Shown: positions 21,540 to 32,857 of the stretch, piece by piece
How positions within the stretch are numbered: position 1 is the stretch's first letter
Layout: each line of letters starts with the position of its first letter
Source of the DNA: Saccharum officinarum
Taxonomy: Eukaryota; Streptophyta; Magnoliopsida; Poales; Poaceae
DNA length: 64,000 bases
Direction: 5' to 3'
Assembly (NCBI GenBank): GCA_020631735.1
Contig: CM036209.1
Span: 3,075,451-3,139,450, forward strand
Made by a program: the position numbers and the translations under genes
The notes under the pieces: generated by a model
What the model was told of the DNA's origin: nothing
The model's database searches: none
The model's input: the letters and a program-made list of their open reading frames with translations, nothing else

Positions 21540-22244
21540 ATGCCTCCTCATCCCCGTTTGTCAGCTGCACAGTACGTTGCCTGTTTTAAACCTCAGGAGC
21601 CGTATGAAGATGGTGATCAAGAGCTATCTGATGTTGAATCAAGAGTTGGTGATACACCAATGGAGAATGTAGTTATGGGATGGACTACGAAGTTTCATAG
21701 CCTGGTTCCTAAAGCTGATGCTTTCTTCCATGACATGTTGACAAGAACCTTGGATAACTACTACTACGATTGGGAAGCTACGTTGGAGTATCGTAGTGCA
21801 GAGTATAGTCATCCATGGATGGATTCCTATTGGGAAACGGAGTTATGGGTTAAGAAAATGGATCTTACCACTAAGGAGCCTAAGGTGGAGTCAAAGTTCA
21901 TTACCAGAGTGAGCCGGGCAACTGTGGAGATAAGCATGGAGGATGTCGCTTTCAATGCATTTGTTTACTACCATGGTCTACGTTCGGACAAGACGTTAAA
22001 GGGTGCACTCCGGCATTTTCCTTGTTTCTTACATGACAAGGGTATTTGGACCGTGCCGCCTGCAGATGATTCCTCCTTGACTTTACAAGCTACGGTGGGA
22101 TTAGCTCGTGAATTGGCTCTCCATGAGGTGGATTTGAAGGATGAGTTGCTGAAGGAAAAAGAACTTAAGGAGCAAGCTTATAAGGAGATTGACCAATTAA
22201 GGGAGGAGTTAGGTCGTCCCAAGATTTATGAGAAGCTTAATTAG
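21540..22244 (+). CDS. Extra retroelement ORF before gag, 234 aa, unknown function
   Basis: An intact ORF on the sense strand between PBS and gag. The ATG directly follows TTTTATAG, an acceptor-like sequence. The N-terminus (MPPHPRLSAAQYVACFKPQ) has no H3-like tail. The middle is rich in aromatic residues (DNYYYDWEATLEY, HPWMDSYWETELWVKKMD). The last 50 residues are Leu/Glu/Lys-rich with heptad spacing, a likely coiled coil. I recognise no domain. It occupies the same slot as the H3-tail ORF of the left element, and both have a charged coiled-coil segment, but I see no sequence similarity. Its intactness in a young insertion suggests it is functional for the element. Confidence 0.75.
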   Translation: MPPHPRLSAAQYVACFKPQEPYEDGDQELSDVESRVGDTPMENVVMGWTTKFHSLVPKADAFFHDMLTRTLDNYYYDWEATLEYRSAEYSHPWMDSYWETELWVKKMDLTTKEPKVESKFITRVSRATVEISMEDVAFNAFVYYHGLRSDKTLKGALRHFPCFLHDKGIWTVPPADDSSLTLQATVGLARELALHEVDLKDELLKEKELKEQAYKEIDQLREELGRPKIYEKLN

Positions 22245-22949
22245 GCAATAGGAAAAATCCCTATGTAATAGGAACGATAGTAGTTGTGAGTTAATTTTAA
22301 GTTTGGATTGTTTTAAGAGTCAGTTTGTGGTGTGAACAATTGTGTGATTGATGGATTGTTATTATGATAATGTGTGATTTGGATCTTTGTAATGTGTGCT
22401 GGAGTTTTGTAGATATGCCTACAAGTTCCATGGTTAAGAATATTAAGTTTGATCAAAATATATTAGTTGAATATGAGGTTAACTTAGTTCTGTCCTTTGC
22501 TGATTTTTGGATCAGTCTGGGATGTTTTAAAAATAACTTAAAATTCGTTCATGAGAAATTTAAGAAACTTTACTGGGAATAATTAGACTTCTATATCTTT
22601 CCAACCTCACAAGAATCACTTTAATATCTATTATGAGCTAAGAGATATACCTGTTCCAAGTTGGAGTTACTGCACAGTCTGGAATTCTGAAACAGTTTCG
22701 GTTAAGTTCAGTTTTTGGCCAATTTATTGACAGAATCAGAAAAAGTGTTGTGAATAAAAGTTGTAGATAATTTTGAAAGCTTTCCAACCATGTAAAGATC
22801 ATCTGAATTGGACGTCTGTAGCTCGAGATATGACAGTTTTACTGAGTTGCTGAAATTGGAGCTTGTCCAGAAAAATCAGATTTTGCTTATCTATTGAATA
22901 CATCATCTCGGATCGTACTGAATTTCAATTTCTGTGTTTTTGGAAACAG
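22245..22949 (+). other. Spacer between extra ORF and gag
   Basis: About 700 bases with only short ORFs. It ends TTTTTGGAAACAG directly before the gag ATG, again acceptor-like. Confidence 0.5.
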
Positions 22950-25900
22950 ATGTCAGGCAGAGGTCGTGGCAGAGGTCGTGGTGGTGCTAACTTACCCATT
23001 ACTATGGAGGAACTTATGCAAACTCAGAACCAGATGATGCAGATGTTTATGCAGCACATGCAGAACAATCCCGCTGCAGGAGGACCACCGCCTGTGCAAG
23101 TGAGGGATAAGCGTGGAGAATTTTTGAAGGGACGCCCTCCAGTGTTTTCTCATGCTGCTGATCCTTTAGAGGCAGATGATTGGGTGAGGGCAGTGGAGAA
23201 ACAACTGAATATAGCCCAATGCAATGATATGGAGAAGGTGTTATATGCATCTGGTCAGTTACAGGGGACAGCTCAGACTTGGTGGGAGTCGTATCAAGCT
23301 GCACGCCCTGACAATGCTCCTCCTATCACTTGGAATGAGTTTGTTAGAGATTTTCGAGCTCGTCATATTTCTGAAGGTATAATTGAGCTGAAGCAGGAAG
23401 AATTCAGAAACCTTAGGATGGGACAGATGAGTGTTAGCGAATATCATGACAGATTTACCCAGTTGGCTCGCTATGCTCCTAATGAAGTGAGAGAAGATGC
23501 AGACAAACAACGTCTTTTCTTGAAGGGAATTTACTATGATCTTCGCTTGCAGTTGAAGGGGAACAACTATGCTAGTTTTCAAGAGCTGGTAAATAAAGCT
23601 ATTGTGCTTGATAATGAGCGCAGAGAGATGGACAGGAAGAGGAAGATGAAGGTACAAGGCTCAGGAAGTAACAACCGTCAGCGCACTAATTCTCAGCATG
23701 GTTTTCATCAGAAGTTTCAAGGACCGGTTAGTCAATGGAATCGCAATCCGAATCAGAGATGGTCCCAGAATTGGCAAGGTAATCAGTCACAACAGCGTTC
23801 ATCATATCCACAACGTCAACAGTATCAGCAGACTGGACAACAGACTCCTCGCACTGGGAATTCCAATGTTACCCCCATGAAGAATAGTGCTCCCAGCACT
23901 CCTACTAGATGCTTTGTCTGCGGTAAAGAGGGGCATATGTCTTACCATTGTCCTGAGAAGCAGAATCAGCAGACTCCTCAGAGCCAGAAGAGCAACCAGA
24001 AGCAATCTGGTACTGGAAGGGTGAATCACGTGTCTTCTGATACAGCTCATGATGCATCAGAAGTTATGATTGGTACGTTCAATGTACATTCCACTCCCGC
24101 AACTGTTCTTTTTGACTCTGGAGCATCTCATACATTCATATCCAACATTTTTGTTAAAATACATAGTATACCCATGCTAGCTATGAAAGAATCTCTCTTA
24201 GTAAATTCACCTGGAGGTACCATGCAAACCAGTAATCGTTGTCTTCCAATTAGTATGGTATTAAGGGGGGTAGAGTTTAAGATAACTCCTATAGTGTTGA
24301 GGACATCTGGTATTGATGTGATATTGGGTATGGACTGGATGAAGCAAAATCAGGTAGAGATTCAGTGTCAGCAAAAAGTGGTAGTTGTGAATGCACCTAA
24401 TGGAGATAAAATCAATGTGAATGTAGCAGTGCAGAAGCAACCAACCGCTGTGGTAAATCAGCTTGAAGATACTATTAAGGAGAATTCAGTGATTGAGGAA
24501 TTTCCGGATGTCTTCCCTGATGAATTGCCAGGTATGCCACCTGACCGAGACATTGAATTTCTTATTGAATTATTACCTGGAACTGCACCTATAGCCAAAC
24601 GACCATATAGGATGGGAGTAGATGAATTAGAAGAACTTAAGAAACAAATTAAAGAATTACAAGATAAAGGTTTTATTAGACCTAGTTCATCACCTTGGGG
24701 AGCACCAGTTATTTTTGTTGATAAGAAAGATGGTGGTCAGAGGATGTGTGTTGATTACCGGTCACTAAATGAGGTAACTATCAAGAATAAGTATCCTTTG
24801 CCCAGGATTGATGACTTGTTTGATCAGTTGAGAGGTGCTTGTGTGTTCTCTAAGATTGATTTACGTTCTGGATATCATCAGTTGAAGATTCGTGTTTCTG
24901 ATATTCCAAAGACAGCTTTTACTACAAGGTATGGATTGTATGAGTATACTGTTATGTCATTTGGATTGACCAATGCACCTGCATACTTTATGTACATGAT
25001 GAATAAGGTGTTCATGGAATATTTGGATAAGTTTGTGGTAGTGTTTATTGATGATATACTGGTATTTTCCAAGACAGAGGTAGAGCATGCTGAACATTTG
25101 AGGTTGGTATTGCAGAAACTTAGAGAGCATAAACTGTATGCGAAGCGAAGTAAATGTGAGTTTTGGTTGAAGGAAGTTTCTTTCCTTGGTCATATTGTTT
25201 CTAATGGAGGGATATCAGTGGATCCAGGTAAAGTAAAGGATGTATTAAATTGGAAACCACCTATTGATGTTAGCGAGATTCGTAGTTTCTTGGGATTAGC
25301 TGGATATTACAGACGGTTCATTGAAGGGTTTTCTAAACTTGCTAAACCTATGACATCTCTGTTAGAGAAGAATGCCAAGTTTGTGTGGTCAGATAAATGT
25401 CAAGCTAGTTTTGAGAAGTTGAAAAAGAGGTTGACTACAGCGCCTGTTTTGGTTTTGCCAGATTTGAGTAAGAAGTTTTCTATTTATTGTGATGCTTCTC
25501 GTCAAGGTTTGGGATGTGTTCTTATGCAAGAAGGCAGAGTTGTGGCTTATGCATCTAGGCAGTTGAGAAAGCATGAGTTGAATTATCCTACACATGATTT
25601 GGAATTAGCAGCTGTAGTTCATGCTTTAAAGATTTGGAGACATTATTTGATTGGACATAATAGTGATATATACACTGATCATAAGAGTTTGAAGTATATT
25701 TTCACTCAGTCAGATCTGAATTTGAGGCAACGCAGATGGTTAGAGTTGATTAAGGATTATGATATTGAGATACACTATCATCCTGGTAAGGCTAATGTAG
25801 TAGCTGATGTTCTTAGTAGGAAAAGCTATGTTAATGAGATACAGACATTGACTATGACTAGTGAGTTATGTGCTGAATTTGAATATTTGAATTTGGGAAT

Positions 25901-27364
25901 TGTTACTAATACAATGGAATTAGTGATAGAGCCTACCTTAGAGCAAGAAATTTACAAGGGCAGTTGAAGGATGAGAAACTAAAGAAGATAGCGGAAGATA
26001 TAGTGATTGGTAAGTCACCAGGCTTTCGAATGGATGATAATGGAATTTTGTGGTTTGGAAAGAGGCTGTGTGTACCTGAGGATCAAACTGTTAGACAGGC
26101 AATTCTTCGCGAAGCTCATGAGTCAGCTTATTCTATTCATCCTGGTAGTACTAAGATGTATTTGGATCTGAAACAGAAATATTGGTGGGTTGGATTAAAG
26201 CGAGATGTGGCTGAGTATGTGGCATTGTGTGACACTTGTCAGAGAGTGAAAGCAGAGCATCAGAGACCTGCTGGATTGTTACAACCAATGAAGATTCCTG
26301 AATGGAAGTGGGAAGAAGTTGGTATGGATTTTATAGTAGGGTTACCTCGTACTCAGAAAGGTTATGACTCTATTTGGGTGATAGTAGATCGGTTAACCAA
26401 AGTTGCTCATTTTATACCAGTTAAGACTACTTACCATGGACCAAAATTGGCAGAGTTGTATATGGAGAGAATAGTCTGTTTGCATGGAGTACCAAAGAAG
26501 ATTGTATCTGATCGAGGATCACAGTTTACGTCGCATTTTTGGAAAGCTGTGCATGAATCATTGGGAACAAAATTGAATTTTAGTACAGCATATCATCCAC
26601 AGACAGATGGACAGACTGAAAGGACCAACCAGGTATTAGAGGATATGTTGAGAGCTTGTGCATTGCAATATGGAACTAGTTGGGATAAGAGTTTGCCTTA
26701 TGCAGAATTCTCTTACAATAACAGTTATCAGCAGAGTCTTAAGATGGCACCGTTTGAAGCTTTGTATGGACGTAAGTGTAGAACTCCATTGTTTTGGGAT
26801 CAGACGGGTGAATCTCAGGTGTTTGGTACAGATGTTCTTAGAAACGCAGAAGATCAAGTGCGAGTGATTCGTGAGAATTTGAGAGTAGCACAGTCTCGTC
26901 AGAAGAGTTATGCTGACAATAGAAGAAGAGATTTAGTTTTTGAGGTAGGTGATTATGTTTATTTGAAGGTGTCACCTATGAAAAGTGTGAAGAGGTTTAA
27001 CATGAAAGGTAAACTAGCACCAAGGTATGTTGGACCATTTAAAGTTATTACTAGACGTGGGGAAGTTGCTTATCAATTAGAGTTGCCTGAGAATTTATCT
27101 GGAGTACATGATGTGTTCCATGTTTCACAACTTAAGAAGTGTTTGCGGGTGCCTGAGGAGCAGATACCTTTAGAAGAGTTGACTGTTAAGGAAGATCTTA
27201 CATATGAAGAGTTTCCGATCAAGATTTTAGAAACTGCTGAGAGAGTTACTCGAAGTCGGGTTATTAAGATGTGCAAGGTGCAGTGGAATCGATATTCAGA
27301 GGCAGAGGCAACTTGGGAAAGAGAGGATGAATTGAGAAAATCATATCCGCAGTTGTTTGAGTAA
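22950..27364 (+). CDS. gag-pol polyprotein of the middle chromovirus, one frame break
   Basis: The start is the ATG at 22950 ([12 protein letters not shown], an Arg/Gly-rich N-terminus); the frame opens further upstream but the acceptor-like AACAG favours this Met. In order: retrotransposon gag domain ([10 protein letters not shown] and following), CCHC knuckle ([14 protein letters not shown], near 23910-23951), protease ([10 protein letters not shown], near 24106), reverse transcriptase (FIDDIL near 25045), RNase H ([10 protein letters not shown] near 25487), HHCC zinc region (from about 26115), integrase core ([16 protein letters not shown], then the Glu in TNQVLEDML) and a C-terminal chromodomain-like segment ([18 protein letters not shown]). 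The frame is lost at a short T run near 25951-25953, between RNase H and integrase; translation stops at 25965-25967 and the rest is open in another frame from 25964. Either a real one-base loss or a sequencing error. Confidence 0.93.
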
Positions 27365-27390
27365 GCAGTTCAATCTCGAGGACGAGATTC

Positions 27391-27406
27391 TTTTAAGGGG
27401 GGTAGA
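27391..27406 (+). other. Polypurine tract
   Basis: TTTTAAGGGGGGTAGA immediately upstream of the 3' LTR, preceded by the typical GAGGACGAGATTC. It would prime plus-strand DNA synthesis. Confidence 0.75.
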
Positions 27407-27409
27407 ATT

Positions 27410-30202
27410 TGTAACACCCAAATTTTAGAGAATATGAATTTTGAATAATTTAGATAACAATTAATGGGAAATTAAAGTTTTAAAAACTAATTTGGTGTTG
27501 CATTCATGCTGCTGCATATATTTTCTGTTGTGTAGTAGATTTATGTTATTTTGATTTGCTTTGGAAATTTTATTTGGAAAAGTTTGTAAACAAGTAAATA
27601 AAAAAAAAGAAAGAGAATACTTACCTGGAAGCCAGGCCCGACGGCCAGCACCGCCGGAGCCCAACTCAGCATCTCGGCCCAGCAGACGAGCGGCCTGAGC
27701 CAGCCCGAGCCGCGGCAGACGCGCGCCTCTCCCTCCCTCCTACCACTGACCAGTGGGGCCGGCCAAGCCAACGGAATAGCCGCGCTCTTCTTTTCTCTTT
27801 CGGTCGCTGATGGTCGGGTCCCACTTGTCGGTCGCCTATCGTCGTCTTCCTCGTAACCGAGCCGGTCACTTCTCCAACCGAACCGCAACCGAATCATGTA
27901 TTCCAGATATGTTAACCGAAATCAACGATTTGAGGCTATAAATAGGACGCCTTGACCCTCTATTTTCCGTTTTTCATCTAAAATCGTGAGTTCCACCGCA
28001 AGGAGTTGAGTTCTAGGGCTTGAGTTCGGTTGAGGACGTCGGTCGTCGGGGTGGGGTGCCTTCGGGTGATTTGGAGCTCTTTTTCTTCACGTTGGTGAGT
28101 TCGCCATCTTCTTCTCTTCCTCCCCGTGCTCTTCTTTTGGTTGGAGGTGCTTAGAAGCGAGCTTTTGAAGCTCACCGTCGGCCGGCAATTGGTGTCGGTT
28201 TTGGGGCGAATCGCTGTTGGAGGAGGTGGATCCGAAGTTTTCCGGTGTGCCAAGGTTGCCGGCCATGGCGGCCACCGGCCGGAACCGAAGAAGGAGGGCC
28301 GGAATCCTCACTATAGGGGTGAAGACGATTGTGAGCCGTCCGTTTTTGAATTAACGGCTTAGATTAGAAGATACCCCTTCGCGGGTAAAATTCATAAAGA
28401 GACCCTCAGCTTTTTGATAATAAACCCGCCGTCCATAGCGTATTGCTGAAAATACGTTTTCGCGTTTTGAAAGCGTATTCTCTTCCGGTTTATTCAAAAA
28501 TACGTTTTCAGGTATTTACAGTTTTGCCACTAGAATTGTTTTGGTCATAAAATCTTTGTTTTAACTCCGATTTGATCCGTTCAAATTGCGTTAGGTTCGT
28601 ATTTGCGAACTCTACATGTTAGTGTAGTTGTACAGTTAGTTTTGATAATTTATTTTTTCGAGGTTATAATTAAGTATTTATTTATCTATAGGAAATCTTA
28701 GAAAATTCATAACTTTCACGTTTTAACTCCGAATTTGGTGATCTTTGCGTCTGTGTGATCGTAGAAACGTGTAGAAGAGTTTTATAAGCTTTTATTACTG
28801 TTTTGCTACTGTTGGTGTACTGTTCTAATTATATCTCTTTGTTTGCTTCGTGTATGTTTGATTGGATGCATGTGTGTTGTTGATTGATGATCGAATATAG
28901 AAGGTGAGCAGTATCTGGACGATTCGGAGTATTACTTTGAGCCAAGTCAGCAGTATCACTTGGAAAGCTCTGATCAAGGCAAGTATAACACAGGATTATC
29001 CTTGTTACCTATACATTGAATTGTCATACATATGCATGTGCTTACCTTGACAACCTTAGAGATTATAACTTAGTGATTGTTATCTTGATTCCTTGTCAAC
29101 CTTGGGAATGCATATGGGTAGCTACTGCTAGTGCTTAAACTAAGAACAATGATCTTGTAATTTGATTAATGGATTAAGCAATCAACTATTAAGATGATTT
29201 TATTATTGTTAAAAGGGGGCTAGAGCTTGTGTATTATTTTGATGCTCTGGTTTCTCTCCATAAGGACTTATCTGTAAGTGATAACCGGGATATACAGTAC
29301 AGCTGTGAGGGCTATATGGCTCTGGCTTTAGTTGTTCAAGAGACCTTTTCTAGCTTGTTAGAGGTTACCTTAAATGGCGTAAGAATGGCTTGCCTTGTTG
29401 GGTGTAGTCCGAGCCCCTGGCCTAGTGTGTATAGGCTGCGGTTGTTGTGCCACAGGGAAGGGGGGTTCTACATCTGCCTGCCGAGTGAAATCTAATGGCC
29501 CTAACTTGTTAGACGAACTTTTGAGTGGCTTTATATGGTTCTCGGGTGTTTGGGCTTGATCTCCCCACTCATTTGGAAATCATGACTTACAGTGAAAGTG
29601 TACACCTCTGCGCAGAGTTAAAAACTGGTATACTAGCCGTGCTCACGGATACGAGCGGCCTTGGGGATTCTTATGGAATAGTTGATCATAACTGTTATAT
29701 CATGCTAAATTATTGTTGATTATTATTTGCTCATGTTAATGCTATTCATTATCCTTATTACAATTGATCATTGGATCTTTAATGGGAAGTGGTTTATCTT
29801 GATGCTACTCAATTGCAAATATATGATTAAAAGCTAAACGCAGTTAAACAGTGTCTAGCCTTTTTGAGCCTCATGAACCCTGTGTTATATTTGTGGAGTT
29901 CGACATGAACTCACTCTTGCTATTTCCACCATAACAGATGAAGATATAGAGGAAGATTATCGGAATGAGTACTAGTCTTGATGTCAACCAGTCAACCGTG
30001 TCCCTGTGTGGAGTTTCCGCTGAAGAATTACTATTAGATATTATTACCTATCGTTCAAGACTATGTCTTAAATACTTATTCGTTATGTAATAAGCACTGT
30101 GATGATACTTTGTAATTTGTCAACTTATGTGTGCGACTGTTTCCTGGGCCGCACATGAGTCTTTTATGCATCCTATTTTTGTCCTTAAAAATGGGTGTGA
30201 CA
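27410..30202 (+). repeat. 3' LTR (2793 bp)
   Basis: Same ends as the 5' LTR. It is 95 bp shorter through loss of the segment between two CAAT motifs (19239 and 19334 in the 5' LTR numbering). The remaining differences are scattered substitutions, for example near 27605, 27949, 28557 and 30147. Confidence 0.95.
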
Positions 30203-30260
30203 TTGAGTCAAACATGCGACATGCACACCAACTGTGACAATTATTTAAGGACGGAGGGAG
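30203..30260. mobile_element. Stowaway MITE, right part
   Basis: Starts with the target duplication TTGAG, ends AAGGACGGAGGGAG and is followed by TA at 30261-30262. It completes the element begun at 18282. Confidence 0.85.
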
Positions 30261-30262
30261 TA

Positions 30263-31425
30263 TGTGTTATTATTGTGTTTTATTGAATATACCACACTAG
30301 TGCACAGGTGATTCCATGGTTTCTCTTCTTCGTGGTTGCCTCTATAAATGGTGCGATGCACTGTAGTTTATGAACATGCTTAATAAAACCACCCCTTAAA
30401 ATCAACATATTTTTAGAGGCGGTTGACACAAAACAACCTTATTTTAGAAAAATAATCATATTTTTTAGGGTACTTTATTATGTCAACCACCTATGTAAAA
30501 AGGTGTTTCTAGGACCTTAAAATGATTTTTAGGGACAATTAGATTCAACCGCCCCAAAAATAGATGTCGAACAAATAAATTCGTAACATTTTCAGATAAA
30601 GTCGAATGCAGATAAACTTTATATTAAAATTGACAACCTTTTTATTTGAGATCGTTTAGGGCCCCAAATTTACATTTTAGGTTCTCAGAATTTCATATGC
30701 AAAGTTTTAAATTTTCTAACGACTTTGAAAGAAACACCATATACCAAAGTTGTAGGGCTTGCTAAGATCTAAACCTTTGAGGTTGAAACTTTTTTTTCAT
30801 TTGAGATCATTTTGGGACCGAAATATTTAATACAAGATTTATATATATGAGTTAATACAAAAAAAAAAAGGACGCTATGTTATACTTGGTCACAAATGAT
30901 TGTGTGTAGTGGGTCACGTGAGGCAAAAGGTCATGGGTTGACTAAGTCAACTGTCCAATCACCCATGGAAATATAATATTGATGCTTGCAAACGCTGCCA
31001 CCACGCGATAGCCCCTCGTGCAAGAAAGAAAAATTCTGATATGCGCAACCTGTAGAAATTTAACACACCCCAGCGAAGTCGAGTCCCTGTCACCTCGAAG
31101 GTTCGAATGCTAATTAGAAGGATTAAACATGAGCTAATTATAAAACTAATTGCACATATGGAGACTAGTTTGCGAGATGAATCTATTAAGCCTAATTAAT
31201 CAATCATTAGCATATGGTTACTGTAGCACACATTGTCAAATCATGAACTAATTAAGTTTAATAGATTCATGTCATAAATTAGTCTACATCTGTGTAATTA
31301 GTTTTGTAATTAGACTATATTTAATATTCTAAATTATTGTTAAATATCTGATGTGACAGGGACTAAAGTTTAGGCTGGAGTATCAAACACTCAAGTCACA
31401 CCTCTATCCAAAACTCTCCTCGGCC
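30263..31425. other. Repeat-rich intergenic stretch
   Basis: Near 30293 is CACACTAGTGCACAGG. Between 30410 and 30560 are pieces such as TAGAGGCGGTTGACA and TCAACCGCC in inverse orientation, resembling subterminal repeats of CACTA transposons. Between about 31080 and 31370 another degenerate MITE seems present (GAGTCCCTGTCAC near the left, GTGACAGGGACTAAAG near the right). No gene seen. Confidence 0.4.
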
Positions 31426-31690
31426 TGCCCCTTGTTTAGTTCCCCAATTCTCCTCAAATTCCACTATGCAAAAAGAAGATTTCCCGTCACATCAAAATGT
31501 CGGCTAATGCATGGAGTACTAAATGTTGATGAAATCAAAAACTAATTGCATAGTTTTGTTGTACTTTGCGAGACGAACATTTTAAGCCTAGTTAGTCAAA
31601 ATTTGGATAATTTTTACCAAATACAAATGAAATGCTACAGGAATTCTGATACAGTATTTTTCTCCCCAATTTACTGAACTAAACGAGGCC
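31426..31690. mobile_element. MITE of the CCTTGTTTAGTT family, copy 1
   Basis: Left end CCCCTTGTTTAGTTCC and right end AACTAAACGAGGCC, with the family interior (CTATGCAAAAAGAAGAT..., CGTCACATCAAAAT). Target duplication unclear. Confidence 0.75.
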
Positions 31691-31774
31691 GTGGTTTCAT
31701 TCAGAAATTTAGGATCTCCAGATGCTCTGACTACTGTCTGTCACTCTGTCCTGTCGTCGTCCCTGCCGATTCTA

Positions 31775-32015
31775 GGCTGTGTTTACTTCCTCAAAAAAAA
31801 TATTGTGCAAACAAAAGATTCCCCGTCACATCAAACTTGCGATACATGCATGGAGTACTAAATGTAGATGAAATCAAAAACTAATTGTACAGCTTGGTTG
31901 TACTTTGCGAAACGAACGTTTTGAACCTAATTAGTCAACGGTTGGACACTATTTACCAAATAAAGCCAAAACGTGCTACAGTACTTTTTTTACGCCTTTT
32001 CGCGGAAACACACCC
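31775..32015. mobile_element. MITE of the CCTTGTTTAGTT family, copy 2
   Basis: GGCTGTGTTTACTTCC at the left and GCGGAAACACACCC at the right. CTA lies on both sides (31772-31774, 32016-32018). Interior related to copy 1. Confidence 0.75.
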
Positions 32016-32325
32016 CTAATCGTGTTCATGACAGGTCTCCCAGCTCTCCGAGCTATGGCTATGGCTCAATGATATGATATGTATGTATGTGGACATGAGG
32101 CAGCTAAAACTAAAACACATACATGGATCACTCGATGCATCTGACGGTTTTTTTTTTGTTGGCGATACACGCATGCAATCTCCCGGTATTTGCAAGTTGT
32201 GCGAGCGAAAGAACGTGTCTACGTTCAACGAACTTAAACCGGGGAGAGAGCAAGAGTTAACTACCGTACCATGTGCAGAGAGGCAGAGGCAGCCGCCATG
32301 CATTTCTACTGCTACTACTGCATTG

Positions 32326-32599
32326 GGGCCTGTTTAGATGCCAAATTTTCCCCCAAATTCTACTATGCAAAAAGAAGATTCCCCATCACATCAAAATACC
32401 GGTACATGCATGAAGTACTAAATGTAGATTAAATCAAAAATTAATTGTACAGTTTTGTTGTACTTTGCGAGACGAATCTTTTGAGCCTAATTAGTCAATG
32501 TTTGGATAAAAATTCACAAATACAAACGAAATGCTACAGTGAAGAAGACTTCACTGTGCAGATTTTGGCACACCCAAATTGGGCCAACTAAACACGGCC
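32326..32599. mobile_element. MITE of the CCTTGTTTAGTT family, copy 3
   Basis: GGGCCTGTTTAGATG at the left and CTAAACACGGCC at the right. TTG lies on both sides (32323-32325, 32600-32602). Shares the CTATGCAAAAAGAAGATTCC interior. Confidence 0.8.
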
Positions 32600-32857
32600 T
32601 TGGTTGGGAGCCAAGCATGCATTGGGATATGGGAGGAGTCTGCATGATTTGGCCATGCGTGTCTACGTTCAATGAACCAAAATGCATGAGACCGAATTTA
32701 GCTAGTTTGATTGAGCTAGAATTGTACCCCTTAGGTTTTAAATTATATAAGACGTTTTGGTTATTTCTAGATATATTACTTTTGCTATGTATATAGAGAT
32801 AATGTATCTAAATTTATAGAAAAAGCTATAATTCTAGAAACGGTCATTCTTGTTGTA

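Larger units (their letters stand above)
18463..30202 (+). mobile_element. Complete Ty3/gypsy chromovirus (11.7 kb)
   Basis: Both LTRs (18463-21350 and 27410-30202), PBS, extra ORF, gag-pol with C-terminal chromodomain, and polypurine tract are present. The 5-bp target duplication TTGAG lies at 18458-18462 and 30203-30207. By eye the LTRs differ at only about seven bases plus one 95-bp deletion, so insertion was recent. The only coding defect I see is one frame break in pol near 25951. The chromodomain and long coding-like LTRs point to the Tekay/Del lineage (inference). It lies inside a Stowaway MITE. Confidence 0.95.
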
